Source: an uncultured Moraxella sp. | GTDB lineage: Bacteria; Pseudomonadota; Gammaproteobacteria; Pseudomonadales; Moraxellaceae | Assembly (NCBI GenBank): GCA_937975585.1 | Contig: CALJUC010000038.1 | Span: forward strand, 1 to 7,037 | Reading direction: 5' to 3' | DNA length: 7,037 bases | The notes under the pieces: model-generated | The model's input: the letters and a program-made list of their open reading frames with translations, nothing else | The model's database searches: none | Told to the model about the DNA's origin: nothing | Shown here: positions 1 to 6,205 of the stretch, piece by piece | How the letters are laid out: each line of letters starts with the position of its first letter | How positions within the stretch are numbered: the stretch's first letter is position 1 | Position numbers and translations under genes: made by a program

Positions 1-146
1 AAAGCAAACAAATGTACTTACCGCCCTATATGGTCCGAATTCTGTGCTGACCCCTATTTGATAAGCTAGAAAATGAGAATTTATATGAAGTCCAACTATC
101 GGTTAGTTTTGAGAAATTAATCAATGTGGTGTTAGGGTGTCGTTAA
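1..146 (+). pseudogene. 3' end of a coding remnant with a broken frame
   Basis: From base 51 to the TAA at 144-146, the third frame reads as a protein-like tail beginning LFDKLENENLYEVQLSVSFE and ending in VVLGCR. It contains no usable start codon, and a TGA at 48-50 closes the same frame upstream. The other two frames are open from base 1 to stops at 59-61 and 67-69. A single indel would therefore join either of them to this tail: one extra C in the CCCC run at 51-54 (from frame 2), or one missing T near 57-59 (from frame 1). I infer the end of a gene that is frameshifted, either a true pseudogene or a sequencing error in a short homopolymer. I do not recognise the family. It lies 18 bp before the next small gene on the same strand, as if once in the same operon. 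Confidence 0.35.
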
Positions 147-164
147 TCTGTCTCTGATAAAACC

Positions 165-455
165 ATGACGGTTCAAATTCAAGTCTATTCTATGACTACT
201 ACTGAAAAAATATTAAGACTTACGCAATATGCGTTAATCGAAATCCGCTATCAAGCAAGAATGCCTAACGGCAAGATCAAGGATATAGAACTATTGTCAG
301 ATTTATTTCATAATGTTCCAATTGCTTTGATAAGTGATAAAACGAAGCCTGAAGATATCCTTAAACAAATTATCGAGAAATCCAGTTACCATCAGGGTCT
401 ATATTGTTGGGTTACTAATAATTTAAAGGCAATGGAAAATAATCCTAAACACTAA
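165..455 (+). CDS. small hypothetical protein (96 aa, or 87 aa from internal ATG)
   Basis: An intact small ORF that I do not recognise. The product looks soluble and cytoplasmic: there is no signal peptide or membrane segment, and it alternates charged and hydrophobic residues as expected for helices (TEKILRLTQYALIEIRYQAR near the start, PEDILKQIIEKSSYHQGLY near residues 62-80). The start is uncertain. ATG 165 and the in-frame ATG at 192 (residue 10) both lack a good Shine-Dalgarno sequence, and the nine residues between them look less protein-like, so 192 (87 aa) may be the true start. It lies 18 bp after the remnant and 23 bp before the next small gene, all on one strand, which suggests one transcript. 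Short genes of this sort next to a decaying gene are common in toxin/immunity or antitoxin neighbourhoods, but nothing here proves that role. Confidence 0.7.
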   Translation: MTVQIQVYSMTTTEKILRLTQYALIEIRYQARMPNGKIKDIELLSDLFHNVPIALISDKTKPEDILKQIIEKSSYHQGLYCWVTNNLKAMENNPKH

Positions 456-478
456 TTAATCATTGACGTGAAATAGCG

Positions 479-694
479 ATGACTGAGAATCAGCCCAAAA
501 CCAAAAATATATACCAAAAAACAATTGCCCAACTTATTAAAGAACTGCAATCATTTGAAGACCAGTCTTTAATTGTCATGGTGACAAGCAACTGTGGTGA
601 AACTTTTAAACCTGTAGAATTGGTATCTAAAGGCTTTGAAGATGATGATAATAAAGTGTACTGTGCATTGCATATTGACGGTGAAGCCGAATGA
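479..694 (+). CDS. small acidic hypothetical protein (71 aa)
   Basis: The product is a 71-residue soluble protein with a basic N-terminus (MTENQPKTKNIYQKT) and an acidic C-terminus (FEDDDNK near residues 53-59, DGEAE at the end). The core runs IAQLIKELQSFEDQSLIVMV, then SNCGETFKPVELVSKG, then VYCALHID. It resembles a recurring design in small bacterial hypotheticals: a short helix with a T/A-x-x-x-L-I-x-x-L motif, a D-x-x-V strand, a G-x-x-x-P-V turn and a final strand. I cannot attach a function to that design. Only two cysteines are present (about 39 and 62), so a classical zinc site is unlikely. The stop TGA at 692-694 overlaps the next start (ATGA), so the two genes are probably translationally coupled. 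The Shine-Dalgarno before 479 is weak. Confidence 0.72.
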   Translation: MTENQPKTKNIYQKTIAQLIKELQSFEDQSLIVMVTSNCGETFKPVELVSKGFEDDDNKVYCALHIDGEAE

Positions 695-834
695 AAAGTT
701 CATTAAAAAAATGGATTTTAGCCATTATTGCCTTATTTATATTAGGCATCATCATAATTAACTTAGTAACAGTAAGAAAAACCAAAGATATTTCAACGGG
801 TAACACTGGCGATTGGCTTAATCAAGGTAAGTAG
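691..834 (+). CDS. 47-aa single-pass membrane microprotein
   Basis: An ATG at 691 overlaps the TGA of the preceding gene in an ATGA junction and opens a 47-codon frame ending TAG at 832-834. The product has a basic start (MKSSLKKW), a strongly hydrophobic helix at about residues 8-27 (ILAIIALFILGIIIINLVTV) and then a short polar tail (RKTKDISTGNTGDWLNQGK). That is the design of a small bitopic inner-membrane protein. Flanking positive charges sit on both sides of the helix, so topology is ambiguous; an uncleaved signal anchor with the tail in the periplasm is likely. The helix, clean stop and ATGA coupling together make a chance ORF unlikely. Function is unknown. It converges on the lipoprotein gene with 21 bp between the two stops. 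Confidence 0.65.
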   Translation: MKSSLKKWILAIIALFILGIIIINLVTVRKTKDISTGNTGDWLNQGK

Positions 835-855
835 CGACTTTTCCGTCCAATAAGA

Positions 856-2535
856 CTATTGAGCTTGTCTAGCAATTTTCTGAGCCAAGGCTACAAATTC
901 CGAGTAACTAAATCCTTCAGCACTCATTGAAAATGACCGATTACCGACGTTGAAGTCTAAGTCGTAAATATCCTTGCTTCCCGCTTCTATAGAGCCTTTT
1001 AGCTTTTGCAAGGTCGCGGGATTTCCAATAATGTCAAAGTTTATCGCTTCATTATAAATGGTCATTTTGACATCATTTTCTGCGTTTAAGTACATCTCAT
1101 TGATTTCAAAGCGTTTCCCAAGACCATTATCGTACGAACGGAATAGTGAGTTGTACTTACCCGCATTAAATGCGCCTGAATAATCCGCCCCAACTAGCTT
1201 AAATTCATTGCCAAGAATACTTGTAATTTCCGTTGGTTCAAAGTTCAAATGCTTAACCACATTTTCAAAGCTACCATGACGCTGTAGTGCGGCTTTAAAC
1301 TTTGCAGTGTTCGTAAATTCATGGGTAACTTTACCCTGACTATAACTACCATAGGTTTTTAAATTACTAAAATCTTGTCTTAACTTTTTTAGCTCATCAG
1401 GCGGTAATCCGCTATCGACCAAGTTAAGATATTCAACACGGCTGTCATTAGCTAAACGCGCTACAGCAGTTTGGCTATTACTACCATTGGATTGATTAGT
1501 ATAACTTGCAGTTAATTGGTTAAACGTTGACTGCCAACGGTTAAAGTCTGAAAATTGTTGAGGGGAAAGACAGCGATTAATCACAGGTTTGCCATTAAGT
1601 GAAGTGGACAAGCTCCAAAGCATTTGTGAAATAGCATCTATTTTGCTGTCAACAAACTGTTTGCGATGCGTTATGGGGTCGATAATGAGCAATCGGTTAA
1701 TATCCCAATCTGAGCCTTGCATAGCATTAAAATCAGGTATGGAATGGTCTTTATCGAGTTCTATTAGTATCCCGCATTGGTCAATTACCACTTTTAAGAT
1801 GGGATCAGATAAAAACTGCTGTAGATCATACTCCATCTTGGGTGTCACTTTAGCTTGCCCGGCGGTATTTTCGTTGACTTTATTTGATAGTTTAAGAACT
1901 TCTATGGGGTCACCTTTGCCAAACTCATAGACTACAGGCTTGCCATCAATGATGCGAGTTTGGGTTTGCCAAAGCGTGTTGGGCATTGTAAAACCAGACT
2001 GGTTAAAAACATCGATTTTATCTGCTTTATATAGATGAGTGTCAATATAGGGGCATGGCTGACGGTCTGCGATAACGTTTAAAGGCAAGTGAAATACCCG
2101 CTGGTTTCTTGGATATACATGGTTAAATACTTGAATTGCAGGATGCAATGTAGTTTGACAGGACTGATTATTGGTAATGTACACTGTTTCATCCGTGTTC
2201 GGGGTCTGATAAGCGAGATAGAACTGCCCATTTGGCTTAACCACTATCGCTGAAGCGGTATTGTGTGAATCATCTCGTGATTCATAATAGATCGAACCAT
2301 CTTTTAAATGGTAACTGGCACTAAATTGTTTTAAATTTGCATTAAAATTTGTGTAATCCTGCTGAGTTAATGATTGCTTGAGCCAGTCTTGCAACTGTTT
2401 ATCCAGTAGATGACTACGAGATTCTGCAGGCGTGCCTAAAACTTGATTTATATTTGACCCTGTTGTACTACAAGCAGTTAGCAAAACTAAGCTAATGCTA
2501 ATCCATGCAGCTTGCTTAAGTCTTGTGTGTTTCAT
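856..2535 (-). CDS. large uncharacterised lipoprotein (559 aa)
   Basis: The last gene of the leftward operon. The N-terminus is a textbook lipoprotein signal: a basic start (MKHTRLKQ), a hydrophobic stretch and the lipobox LTAC, with Cys22 as the expected lipidation site. Ser at +2 (not Asp) predicts transfer to the outer membrane by the Lol rule. The mature protein has no further membrane helix. It has four other cysteines, at about 126, 161, 254 and 322, so two disulfides are possible. A low-complexity Ser/Asn/Gln patch near 343-355 (SYTNQSNGSNSQ) looks like a linker between an N-terminal part (about 23-340) and a C-terminal part (about 360-559) rich in short strands. The start is supported by GGGG seven to ten bases upstream, directly after the previous stop, with an 8-bp gap between genes. 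I recognise no family. It could be a structural or binding lipoprotein; no catalytic motif stands out. Confidence 0.88.
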   Translation of the reverse strand: MKHTRLKQAAWISISLVLLTACSTTGSNINQVLGTPAESRSHLLDKQLQDWLKQSLTQQDYTNFNANLKQFSASYHLKDGSIYYESRDDSHNTASAIVVKPNGQFYLAYQTPNTDETVYITNNQSCQTTLHPAIQVFNHVYPRNQRVFHLPLNVIADRQPCPYIDTHLYKADKIDVFNQSGFTMPNTLWQTQTRIIDGKPVVYEFGKGDPIEVLKLSNKVNENTAGQAKVTPKMEYDLQQFLSDPILKVVIDQCGILIELDKDHSIPDFNAMQGSDWDINRLLIIDPITHRKQFVDSKIDAISQMLWSLSTSLNGKPVINRCLSPQQFSDFNRWQSTFNQLTASYTNQSNGSNSQTAVARLANDSRVEYLNLVDSGLPPDELKKLRQDFSNLKTYGSYSQGKVTHEFTNTAKFKAALQRHGSFENVVKHLNFEPTEITSILGNEFKLVGADYSGAFNAGKYNSLFRSYDNGLGKRFEINEMYLNAENDVKMTIYNEAINFDIIGNPATLQKLKGSIEAGSKDIYDLDFNVGNRSFSMSAEGFSYSEFVALAQKIARQAQ

Positions 2536-2543
2536 AATTGCCC

Positions 2544-3185
2544 CTATTTTGCAAAGTTAAAAAGCTCTTTAAACCATGCCCAAAAACCTGCTTGCTTGCC
2601 AGTTGATTGAGCAGACAAATTGTCAGGATAAGCCGATTGCAGTGCCTCACAGGTTGGGTATTTTGCCTGTAAATCTTTTAAATAATCGGATTGGCTTTTA
2701 CTGCCGATAAAGGCATCTAGTATACCCGTATCTCTACTAACACCACATCGTCTTGCTTGACGATTCCAGCCTGGATTATCCGGGGCTAATATAGCTCGTC
2801 CTAGTTTTATCTTATTATTTTGGCAAGTCACTGGGGCAATGGCATAAATTCGGTAATTATCTGGCTTATTACCATCATAGTTATCGCTTAAAGCAATGAC
2901 AAGGTCATGTGGTTTTACGTTACTAGGCTTAAAAGTGGCTTCAAATTGGGTAGGACTTTTCTTGGTAAGGCTTTGCCAAATCGGACGAAAAACAAAGTTG
3001 TAATTTGAAAAGCGAAGCATATAGCCTTGCTTGTCGTTCGTATAGGATTGCACCTTTGCAGAGGGTTCAACAGCTTGCAATCGTGCAAGCATGGTCGTAT
3101 TTGGCGTCAAGGGCGCACAGGCAAAACTAAAACTTGGCAGTGTTAGAACAAATGTTAAAATAAATTGCGTACAATAATGCTTCAT
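2544..3185 (-). CDS. Sec-exported protein with four mature cysteines (213 aa)
   Basis: The first 22 residues form a Sec signal peptide with a hydrophobic core (FILTFVLTLPSFSFA). Cleavage is expected after Ala22 (S-F-A), leaving Cys23 as the first mature residue. The -3 residue is Ser, so this is not a standard lipobox, but lipidation cannot be fully excluded. Mature cysteines at 23, 121, 147 and 179 would allow two disulfides, consistent with a periplasmic location. A tract rich in aromatic and basic residues (LRFSNYNFVFRPIW, about 57-70) and a Trp/Phe-rich C-terminus (FWAWFKELFNF, about 201-211) are distinctive; the latter could be an amphipathic membrane-binding tail. A good ribosome site (AAGGG, 8 bases before ATG) supports the start and overlaps the stop of the upstream gene region. 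Gaps are 12 bp upstream and 8 bp downstream. The family is not recognised. Confidence 0.83.
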   Translation of the reverse strand: MKHYCTQFILTFVLTLPSFSFACAPLTPNTTMLARLQAVEPSAKVQSYTNDKQGYMLRFSNYNFVFRPIWQSLTKKSPTQFEATFKPSNVKPHDLVIALSDNYDGNKPDNYRIYAIAPVTCQNNKIKLGRAILAPDNPGWNRQARRCGVSRDTGILDAFIGSKSQSDYLKDLQAKYPTCEALQSAYPDNLSAQSTGKQAGFWAWFKELFNFAK

Positions 3186-3197
3186 ACTTGTAACCCT

Positions 3198-3989
3198 TTA
3201 TATATCATTGTCTGCGCAATTCTGACTAAACTCACTTACTAACCGACTTTTATCACATTTGAAATCAATATAATTTGAGATTTTAGAATCAATTCGCCAA
3301 TCTTGACCTGTTAAAGGACATTTTTGATTCAAATCCGCTGCTTTACTCCAATCTCGGTAATTGGCTAAAAAATAGTAAGTGGGTACGCCCGTTACTGCCT
3401 CAATTTGCTGACATAGCTTTCGCCCTATTTGGCTATGTGATGAGTCCACTGATTGACGTTGTTGCAGAGCAAAGGCTTCCGTATCAGGTACAGATCCTAG
3501 CCATAGACGATAAAGTGCCTGTGCTTGCCGATACCAAGACCAAAGCTCGTCAATAAACCTGTCATCACAATCTTGCATAGGCAGATGATATAACGGTATG
3601 CCTTGATGGGTGATACCGTCAATAATGGGTGAACTCCAACCATAGCGCAGCACATAAAATTGAGATTGATTGGGCGGTGCAAATCTTGGTAGTGGGTAAT
3701 CATAGTCATAGCCTACCAGTTGGTGCGTGATAAGATTACCCGTGCCTTGCACAATTTTATCATGCATTTGTCTGGCATATTGATTCATATACTTGGTCGA
3801 CAATGAATCCTGCTCAGGGCAAACAACCGTTATTTTAGTTGTTTTGCCTTGAATAATCGGGAGATGGTCATCTTTAGGTAAAATTTGTCCGTTATCTTGA
3901 AGAAACCTTAAATAGGCGAATATATGATGTTCAAAATCATCATATTTTAAGACATGGCTATTATTTATGGTGATTTCAAAAGCATACAT
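3198..3989 (-). CDS. DUF2310 protein with degenerate zinc ribbon (263 aa)
   Basis: The layout matches the DUF2310 family (COG4332, described as Zn-ribbon-containing and possibly nucleic-acid-binding): an N-terminal domain opening MYAFEITINN, then CPEQDSL (about 57-63), FYVLRYGW (111-118) and IPLYHLP (131-137). These are followed by a Trp/Gln-rich helix (about 149-163), IGRKLCQQIEAVTGVPTYYF (188-207) and the C-terminal ribbon region with IDFKCDKSRLVS. In typical members, as I know the family, the ribbon has two CxxC knuckles (CPxCG and CDxC). Here the knuckles read CPLTG (224-228) and CDKS (245-248), so the second cysteine of each pair is Thr227 or Ser248. Cys258 is the only other nearby cysteine. 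Zinc binding by the usual four ligands is therefore unlikely. Family assignment is from memory of motifs. It sits 2 bp after the preceding gene, third in the leftward operon; the upstream ribosome site is weak, so coupling is likely. Confidence 0.83.
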   Translation of the reverse strand: MYAFEITINNSHVLKYDDFEHHIFAYLRFLQDNGQILPKDDHLPIIQGKTTKITVVCPEQDSLSTKYMNQYARQMHDKIVQGTGNLITHQLVGYDYDYPLPRFAPPNQSQFYVLRYGWSSPIIDGITHQGIPLYHLPMQDCDDRFIDELWSWYRQAQALYRLWLGSVPDTEAFALQQRQSVDSSHSQIGRKLCQQIEAVTGVPTYYFLANYRDWSKAADLNQKCPLTGQDWRIDSKISNYIDFKCDKSRLVSEFSQNCADNDI

Positions 3990-3991
3990 GA

Positions 3992-4969
3992 TTATATTCT
4001 CGTTAAGTTAGGATGTTGTGATTCAAAGTGCTCTAAATGTGCTTTAATGTCTTGCATACTTAGCTCAATCACTGAGAAACTGTCATTTGCCAATACCGTT
4101 TCATAAATAGACTCACCATAGCCTTGCAACTGATAATTACACTGCCAAATCAGACCAAATTGTTGTGGTTGGTATAAGGTAACGGTAATTTCATGCGCTA
4201 ATCCTTTTTGATCTTGGTAATGGTATACTTGAGCCGCTACAATATTGCTTGGCATAGGTTTATAGGGAGCAAAACCCAAAAATTGATTCTTGATTGCTAA
4301 GGCTTCATCAAAGGATTTTGCCGAGAAAACAACCGTTAGCTGTTCATCATTGGGAATAGGTTTGCCAAATTCTTGAAGTGTCATCTCAGTTTTATCGGGA
4401 TTTTGCGTTAACTGATAAAAGGCTGAATCAATTTGGTTATGGGGATTCTTAAGATCATCTAGAATCATGGTTAAAATGACTTGGTCATTGCCATAGTCGA
4501 TATAGGCTAACTGTTCTTCGGTAGCATCAGGATTATCAAGTAACTGTTGCATCGACTCGATACGATAACTCACCGCTTCTTTTAATATCCCAAGAAATTT
4601 CGCAGGAAGCGTCAACAATAACGTAGGATTGATGATTTCTATGCTAGCATCGTCCAAAAACGGTTGATCTAAATTGAACTTATCTTTGATTTGCATCAAC
4701 GCATTGTCTAGACACGTTATTAGACTATTGTAATACTGCTCACTTAGTTTGGATACACTGGGGTTATCAACGACGTAAACTTGTTCATTTTTAACGTTAG
4801 CATCATCACTCGTTGGCTGAATTTGGTAATATTCCAAACGATACAATTGGCAGACAAAGCCTCTGTCCTTTTCATAGAGAATATTTAACTTGAACTCTAA
4901 TGTAGCGTCTAGCAGTTCAATAGGTTTCAGGATTATTGTTTTAACCACTTCTTGATATGATATATTCAT
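3992..4969 (-). CDS. uncharacterised cytoplasmic protein (325 aa)
   Basis: I place the start at the ATG at 4969-4967, not at the upstream in-frame candidate at 5056. This ATG overlaps the TGA of the preceding gene as ATGA, and the extra 29 residues of the longer form would lie wholly inside that gene's coding sequence. The protein starts MNISYQEVVK, has no signal peptide or membrane helix, is acidic, and has only three cysteines. A helical middle contains a region with acidic turns (DNPDATEEQLAYIDYGNDQV, about 154-173). The C-terminal third looks strand-rich (QLTVVFSAKSFDEALAIKNQ, then VYHYQDQKGLAHEITVTLYQ) and ends with a helix before FESQHPNLTRI. I recognise no family or active site. As second gene of the tightly packed operon, it may be a cytoplasmic partner of the membrane protein before it or the DUF2310 protein after it. 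Confidence 0.83.
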   Translation of the reverse strand: MNISYQEVVKTIILKPIELLDATLEFKLNILYEKDRGFVCQLYRLEYYQIQPTSDDANVKNEQVYVVDNPSVSKLSEQYYNSLITCLDNALMQIKDKFNLDQPFLDDASIEIINPTLLLTLPAKFLGILKEAVSYRIESMQQLLDNPDATEEQLAYIDYGNDQVILTMILDDLKNPHNQIDSAFYQLTQNPDKTEMTLQEFGKPIPNDEQLTVVFSAKSFDEALAIKNQFLGFAPYKPMPSNIVAAQVYHYQDQKGLAHEITVTLYQPQQFGLIWQCNYQLQGYGESIYETVLANDSFSVIELSMQDIKAHLEHFESQHPNLTRI

Positions 4970-5400
4970 ACCAAAGCCTGCTGACGCTGGGCAGATTGAT
5001 AGCGAGATATGAAATGCGTCAATAAAATAAGCATCGTACAAATGGGTGAAAACCAATCACTATTGGTAACACTCTGCCAAAGTGTTAATGACTTAACCCC
5101 ATTATTCACTGCAAACCAATCGATCGGTGTCACTAAATTAGAGACAAACAAGATGAGCAGTGGCAATATGAATAACATAGCATAACATGTAGTGTAGCGA
5201 TAAGAAGACGGATTAAGTTTATCAATCCATATATATATGCAAGCGATAATACCTTGAAAAACTATCCCTAGTAGCAATGCAACTGGCCACCATCCTTTAG
5301 CATCGACGTTATGCCTCACCAAAATTTCAAATAATATAGATAAAGCAAGTGCGATAATATATGGCAAAAATACCATTAAAAACTTTTTCAATGATTGCAT
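4966..5400 (-). CDS. four-helix inner-membrane protein, first gene of operon (144 aa)
   Basis: I start at the ATG at 5400-5398. A longer form would need a TTG at 5424, which lies at about the predicted transcription start. Four hydrophobic segments are visible: about 7-27 (FLMVFLPYIIALALSILFEI), 38-59 (WPVALLLGIVFQGIIACIYIWI), 72-90 (CYAMLFILPLLILFVSNLV) and 115-133. A basic N-terminus (MQSLKKF) and a basic Gln-rich C-terminus (SRYQSAQRQQ) suggest both ends are cytoplasmic. The loop between helices 3 and 4 (about 91-114) is polar and probably periplasmic. No transporter or enzyme signature is recognisable. Its stop overlaps the next start by 4 bp (ATGA), tying the two proteins together in translation. 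An extended -10 promoter lies about 32-40 bp upstream. Confidence 0.8.
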   Translation of the reverse strand: MQSLKKFLMVFLPYIIALALSILFEILVRHNVDAKGWWPVALLLGIVFQGIIACIYIWIDKLNPSSYRYTTCYAMLFILPLLILFVSNLVTPIDWFAVNNGVKSLTLWQSVTNSDWFSPICTMLILLTHFISRYQSAQRQQALV

Positions 5401-5425
5401 AAGATTTACCAAAAATATAAACAAT

Positions 5426-5449
5426 CGTTGTATATTAGCATGTATAACG
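5426..5449. promoter_or_regulatory. imperfect 24-bp palindrome, candidate operator
   Basis: CGTTGTATATTA/GCATGTATAACG is a near-palindrome centred between 5437 and 5438. Nine of twelve base pairs match; the mismatches are 5430/5445, 5433/5442 and 5436/5439. It covers the extended -10 of the leftward operon, where a bound dimeric repressor would block RNA polymerase. The right half-site TATAACG (5443-5449) recurs inverted as CGTTATA at 5523-5529, close to the LysE-family start. No regulator gene is seen in the window, so the binding protein is unknown. AT-rich DNA gives such palindromes by chance fairly often. Confidence 0.35.
5432..5440 (-). promoter_or_regulatory. extended -10 promoter of the leftward operon
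   Basis: Read on the minus strand, 5440 to 5432 is TGCTAATAT, an extended -10 (TG, one base, then a TATAAT-like hexamer). It predicts transcription starting near 5425, a leader of about 25 bases before the ATG at 5400. The -35 position is poor (ATTTTT at 5460-5455), as often happens when an extended -10 is present. Confidence 0.45.
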
Positions 5450-5529
5450 AACGAAAAAATAGTGCGGTAGGCTGGTGCCTCATGTTTGGTAACTTCCGCA
5501 ATAGCGGATGGTCGGATGCTTACGTTATA
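5443..5529 (+). repeat. foldable leader/repeat-like segment before the LysE-family gene
   Basis: The 7-base ends TATAACG (5443-5449) and CGTTATA (5523-5529) are exact inverted repeats enclosing two hairpins: AGGC-TGGT-GCCT (5469-5480) and TCCGC-AATA-GCGGA (5495-5508). If transcribed rightward this could fold as a three-way junction ending just before the ribosome site at 5534. Locally it is richer in G and C than its flanks. The string GGTCGGATGC is reminiscent of REP-like intergenic repeats. It might be a dispersed repeat, a structured leader, or paired protein-binding sites. The attC alternative was considered and rejected. Confidence 0.3.
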
Positions 5530-5533
5530 AGTT

Positions 5534-5540
5534 AGGAAAG
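5534..5540 (+). promoter_or_regulatory. ribosome binding site of the LysE-family gene
   Basis: AGGAAAG lies six bases before the ATG at 5547. This fixes that ATG as the start, in preference to an in-frame candidate at 5508 that would add 13 residues lying within the hairpin region. Confidence 0.75.
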
Positions 5541-5546
5541 TTATTG

Positions 5547-6170
5547 ATGAATCTTCATCTTCTGATTACATATATTTTATCTATTCTGTTATTTCTTGGC
5601 ACCCCAGGGCCTGTGACAGTTCTGGTTGTCAGTGCGAGCATCAAAGACGGCTTTATGGCGGGTTTGAAAACCGTTGCAGGGACAAATACCGCTTCTTTAA
5701 TTTTGATAGGGATTTCTTTTATTATCATTAAGGGTCTATTTACTGTCAGTGAAACAGCGTTAAATTATTTGACCCTGTTTGGTGGCTTATATCTACTGTA
5801 TTTTGCAATTACTATTTTAAAAGATAGGATTGATATTACAAAAGCTATGGATGCTAATTCTACCAAAGTCAGTCGTCATCATTTTAGAGATGGGTTCACA
5901 ATTGGCTTATCAAATCCCAAAGATATTTTGTTTTTTATGGCGTTTTTTCCGTTGTTTTTGGGGGTATATCCTCAAATCAATCAGTCGATGTTGATCCTCA
6001 CAGTGATTTGGGTGCTTATGGATTACGCTATTTTAACAACCTATTCATTTATTTTTTCTAAGGTCAGTAATAATCAAGTAGCAAATGGCATTAATCAGCT
6101 ATCAGGTGGGATTTTATTGTTGGTAGCTGTCTACATCGTTAGTAAAACCACAATTAGCTTATTTAGCTAA
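5547..6170 (+). CDS. LysE/RhtB-family amino-acid or metabolite exporter (207 aa)
   Basis: An inner-membrane efflux protein of the LysE/RhtB superfamily, whose known members export amino acids or related small molecules. The evidence is the length of 207 residues (usual about 205), the N-terminal signature GTPGPVTVLVVS (about 18-29) followed by a polar turn and G-F-x-x-G-L (KDGFMAGL, 33-40), and the NPKDILFFMAFFP motif (123-135). The hydrophobic pattern fits six helices: about 2-20, 43-63, 70-90, 117-141, 147-170 and 184-203. The family usually has N, T or V after TPGP, so Val here is unremarkable. The substrate cannot be told from sequence. The start is chosen by AGGAAAG six bases upstream. 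It is a single gene, divergent from the leftward operon, with a shared control region of about 146 bp. No LysR-type regulator is adjacent. Confidence 0.92.
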   Translation: MNLHLLITYILSILLFLGTPGPVTVLVVSASIKDGFMAGLKTVAGTNTASLILIGISFIIIKGLFTVSETALNYLTLFGGLYLLYFAITILKDRIDITKAMDANSTKVSRHHFRDGFTIGLSNPKDILFFMAFFPLFLGVYPQINQSMLILTVIWVLMDYAILTTYSFIFSKVSNNQVANGINQLSGGILLLVAVYIVSKTTISLFS

Positions 6171-6205
6171 AATTCAAGAGTATATTATGCGCTTTTATTA
6201 GGTAG

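Noticed and set aside
848..861. Hairpin CAATA-AGAC-TATTG between the convergent stops as a terminator
   Set aside because: The stem is 5 bp with one G-C pair, overlaps the last codons of the lipoprotein gene and has no T-run on either strand.
1589..1930. A 113-codon plus-strand ORF
   Set aside because: It lies entirely inside the lipoprotein gene on the opposite strand and reads as a Ser/Leu/Cys-rich antisense shadow without a ribosome site.
3497..3709. A 70-codon minus-strand ORF
   Set aside because: It overlaps the DUF2310 gene in another frame of the same strand, and the DUF2310 motifs establish the true frame.
4970..5056. A 29-residue N-terminal extension of the 325-residue protein
   Set aside because: The extension lies wholly within the coding sequence of the upstream gene. 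The ATG at 4969 overlapping that gene's stop is the normal coupled start.
5443..5536. Integron attC site (TATAACG ... CGTTATAAGTTAGG)
   Set aside because: The length and ends are suggestive, but the GTTAGGA end does not pair with the left end, GTTATAA departs from the GTTRRRY consensus, and no matching inner L''/L' arms were found. The left neighbour also runs divergently, unlike a cassette array.
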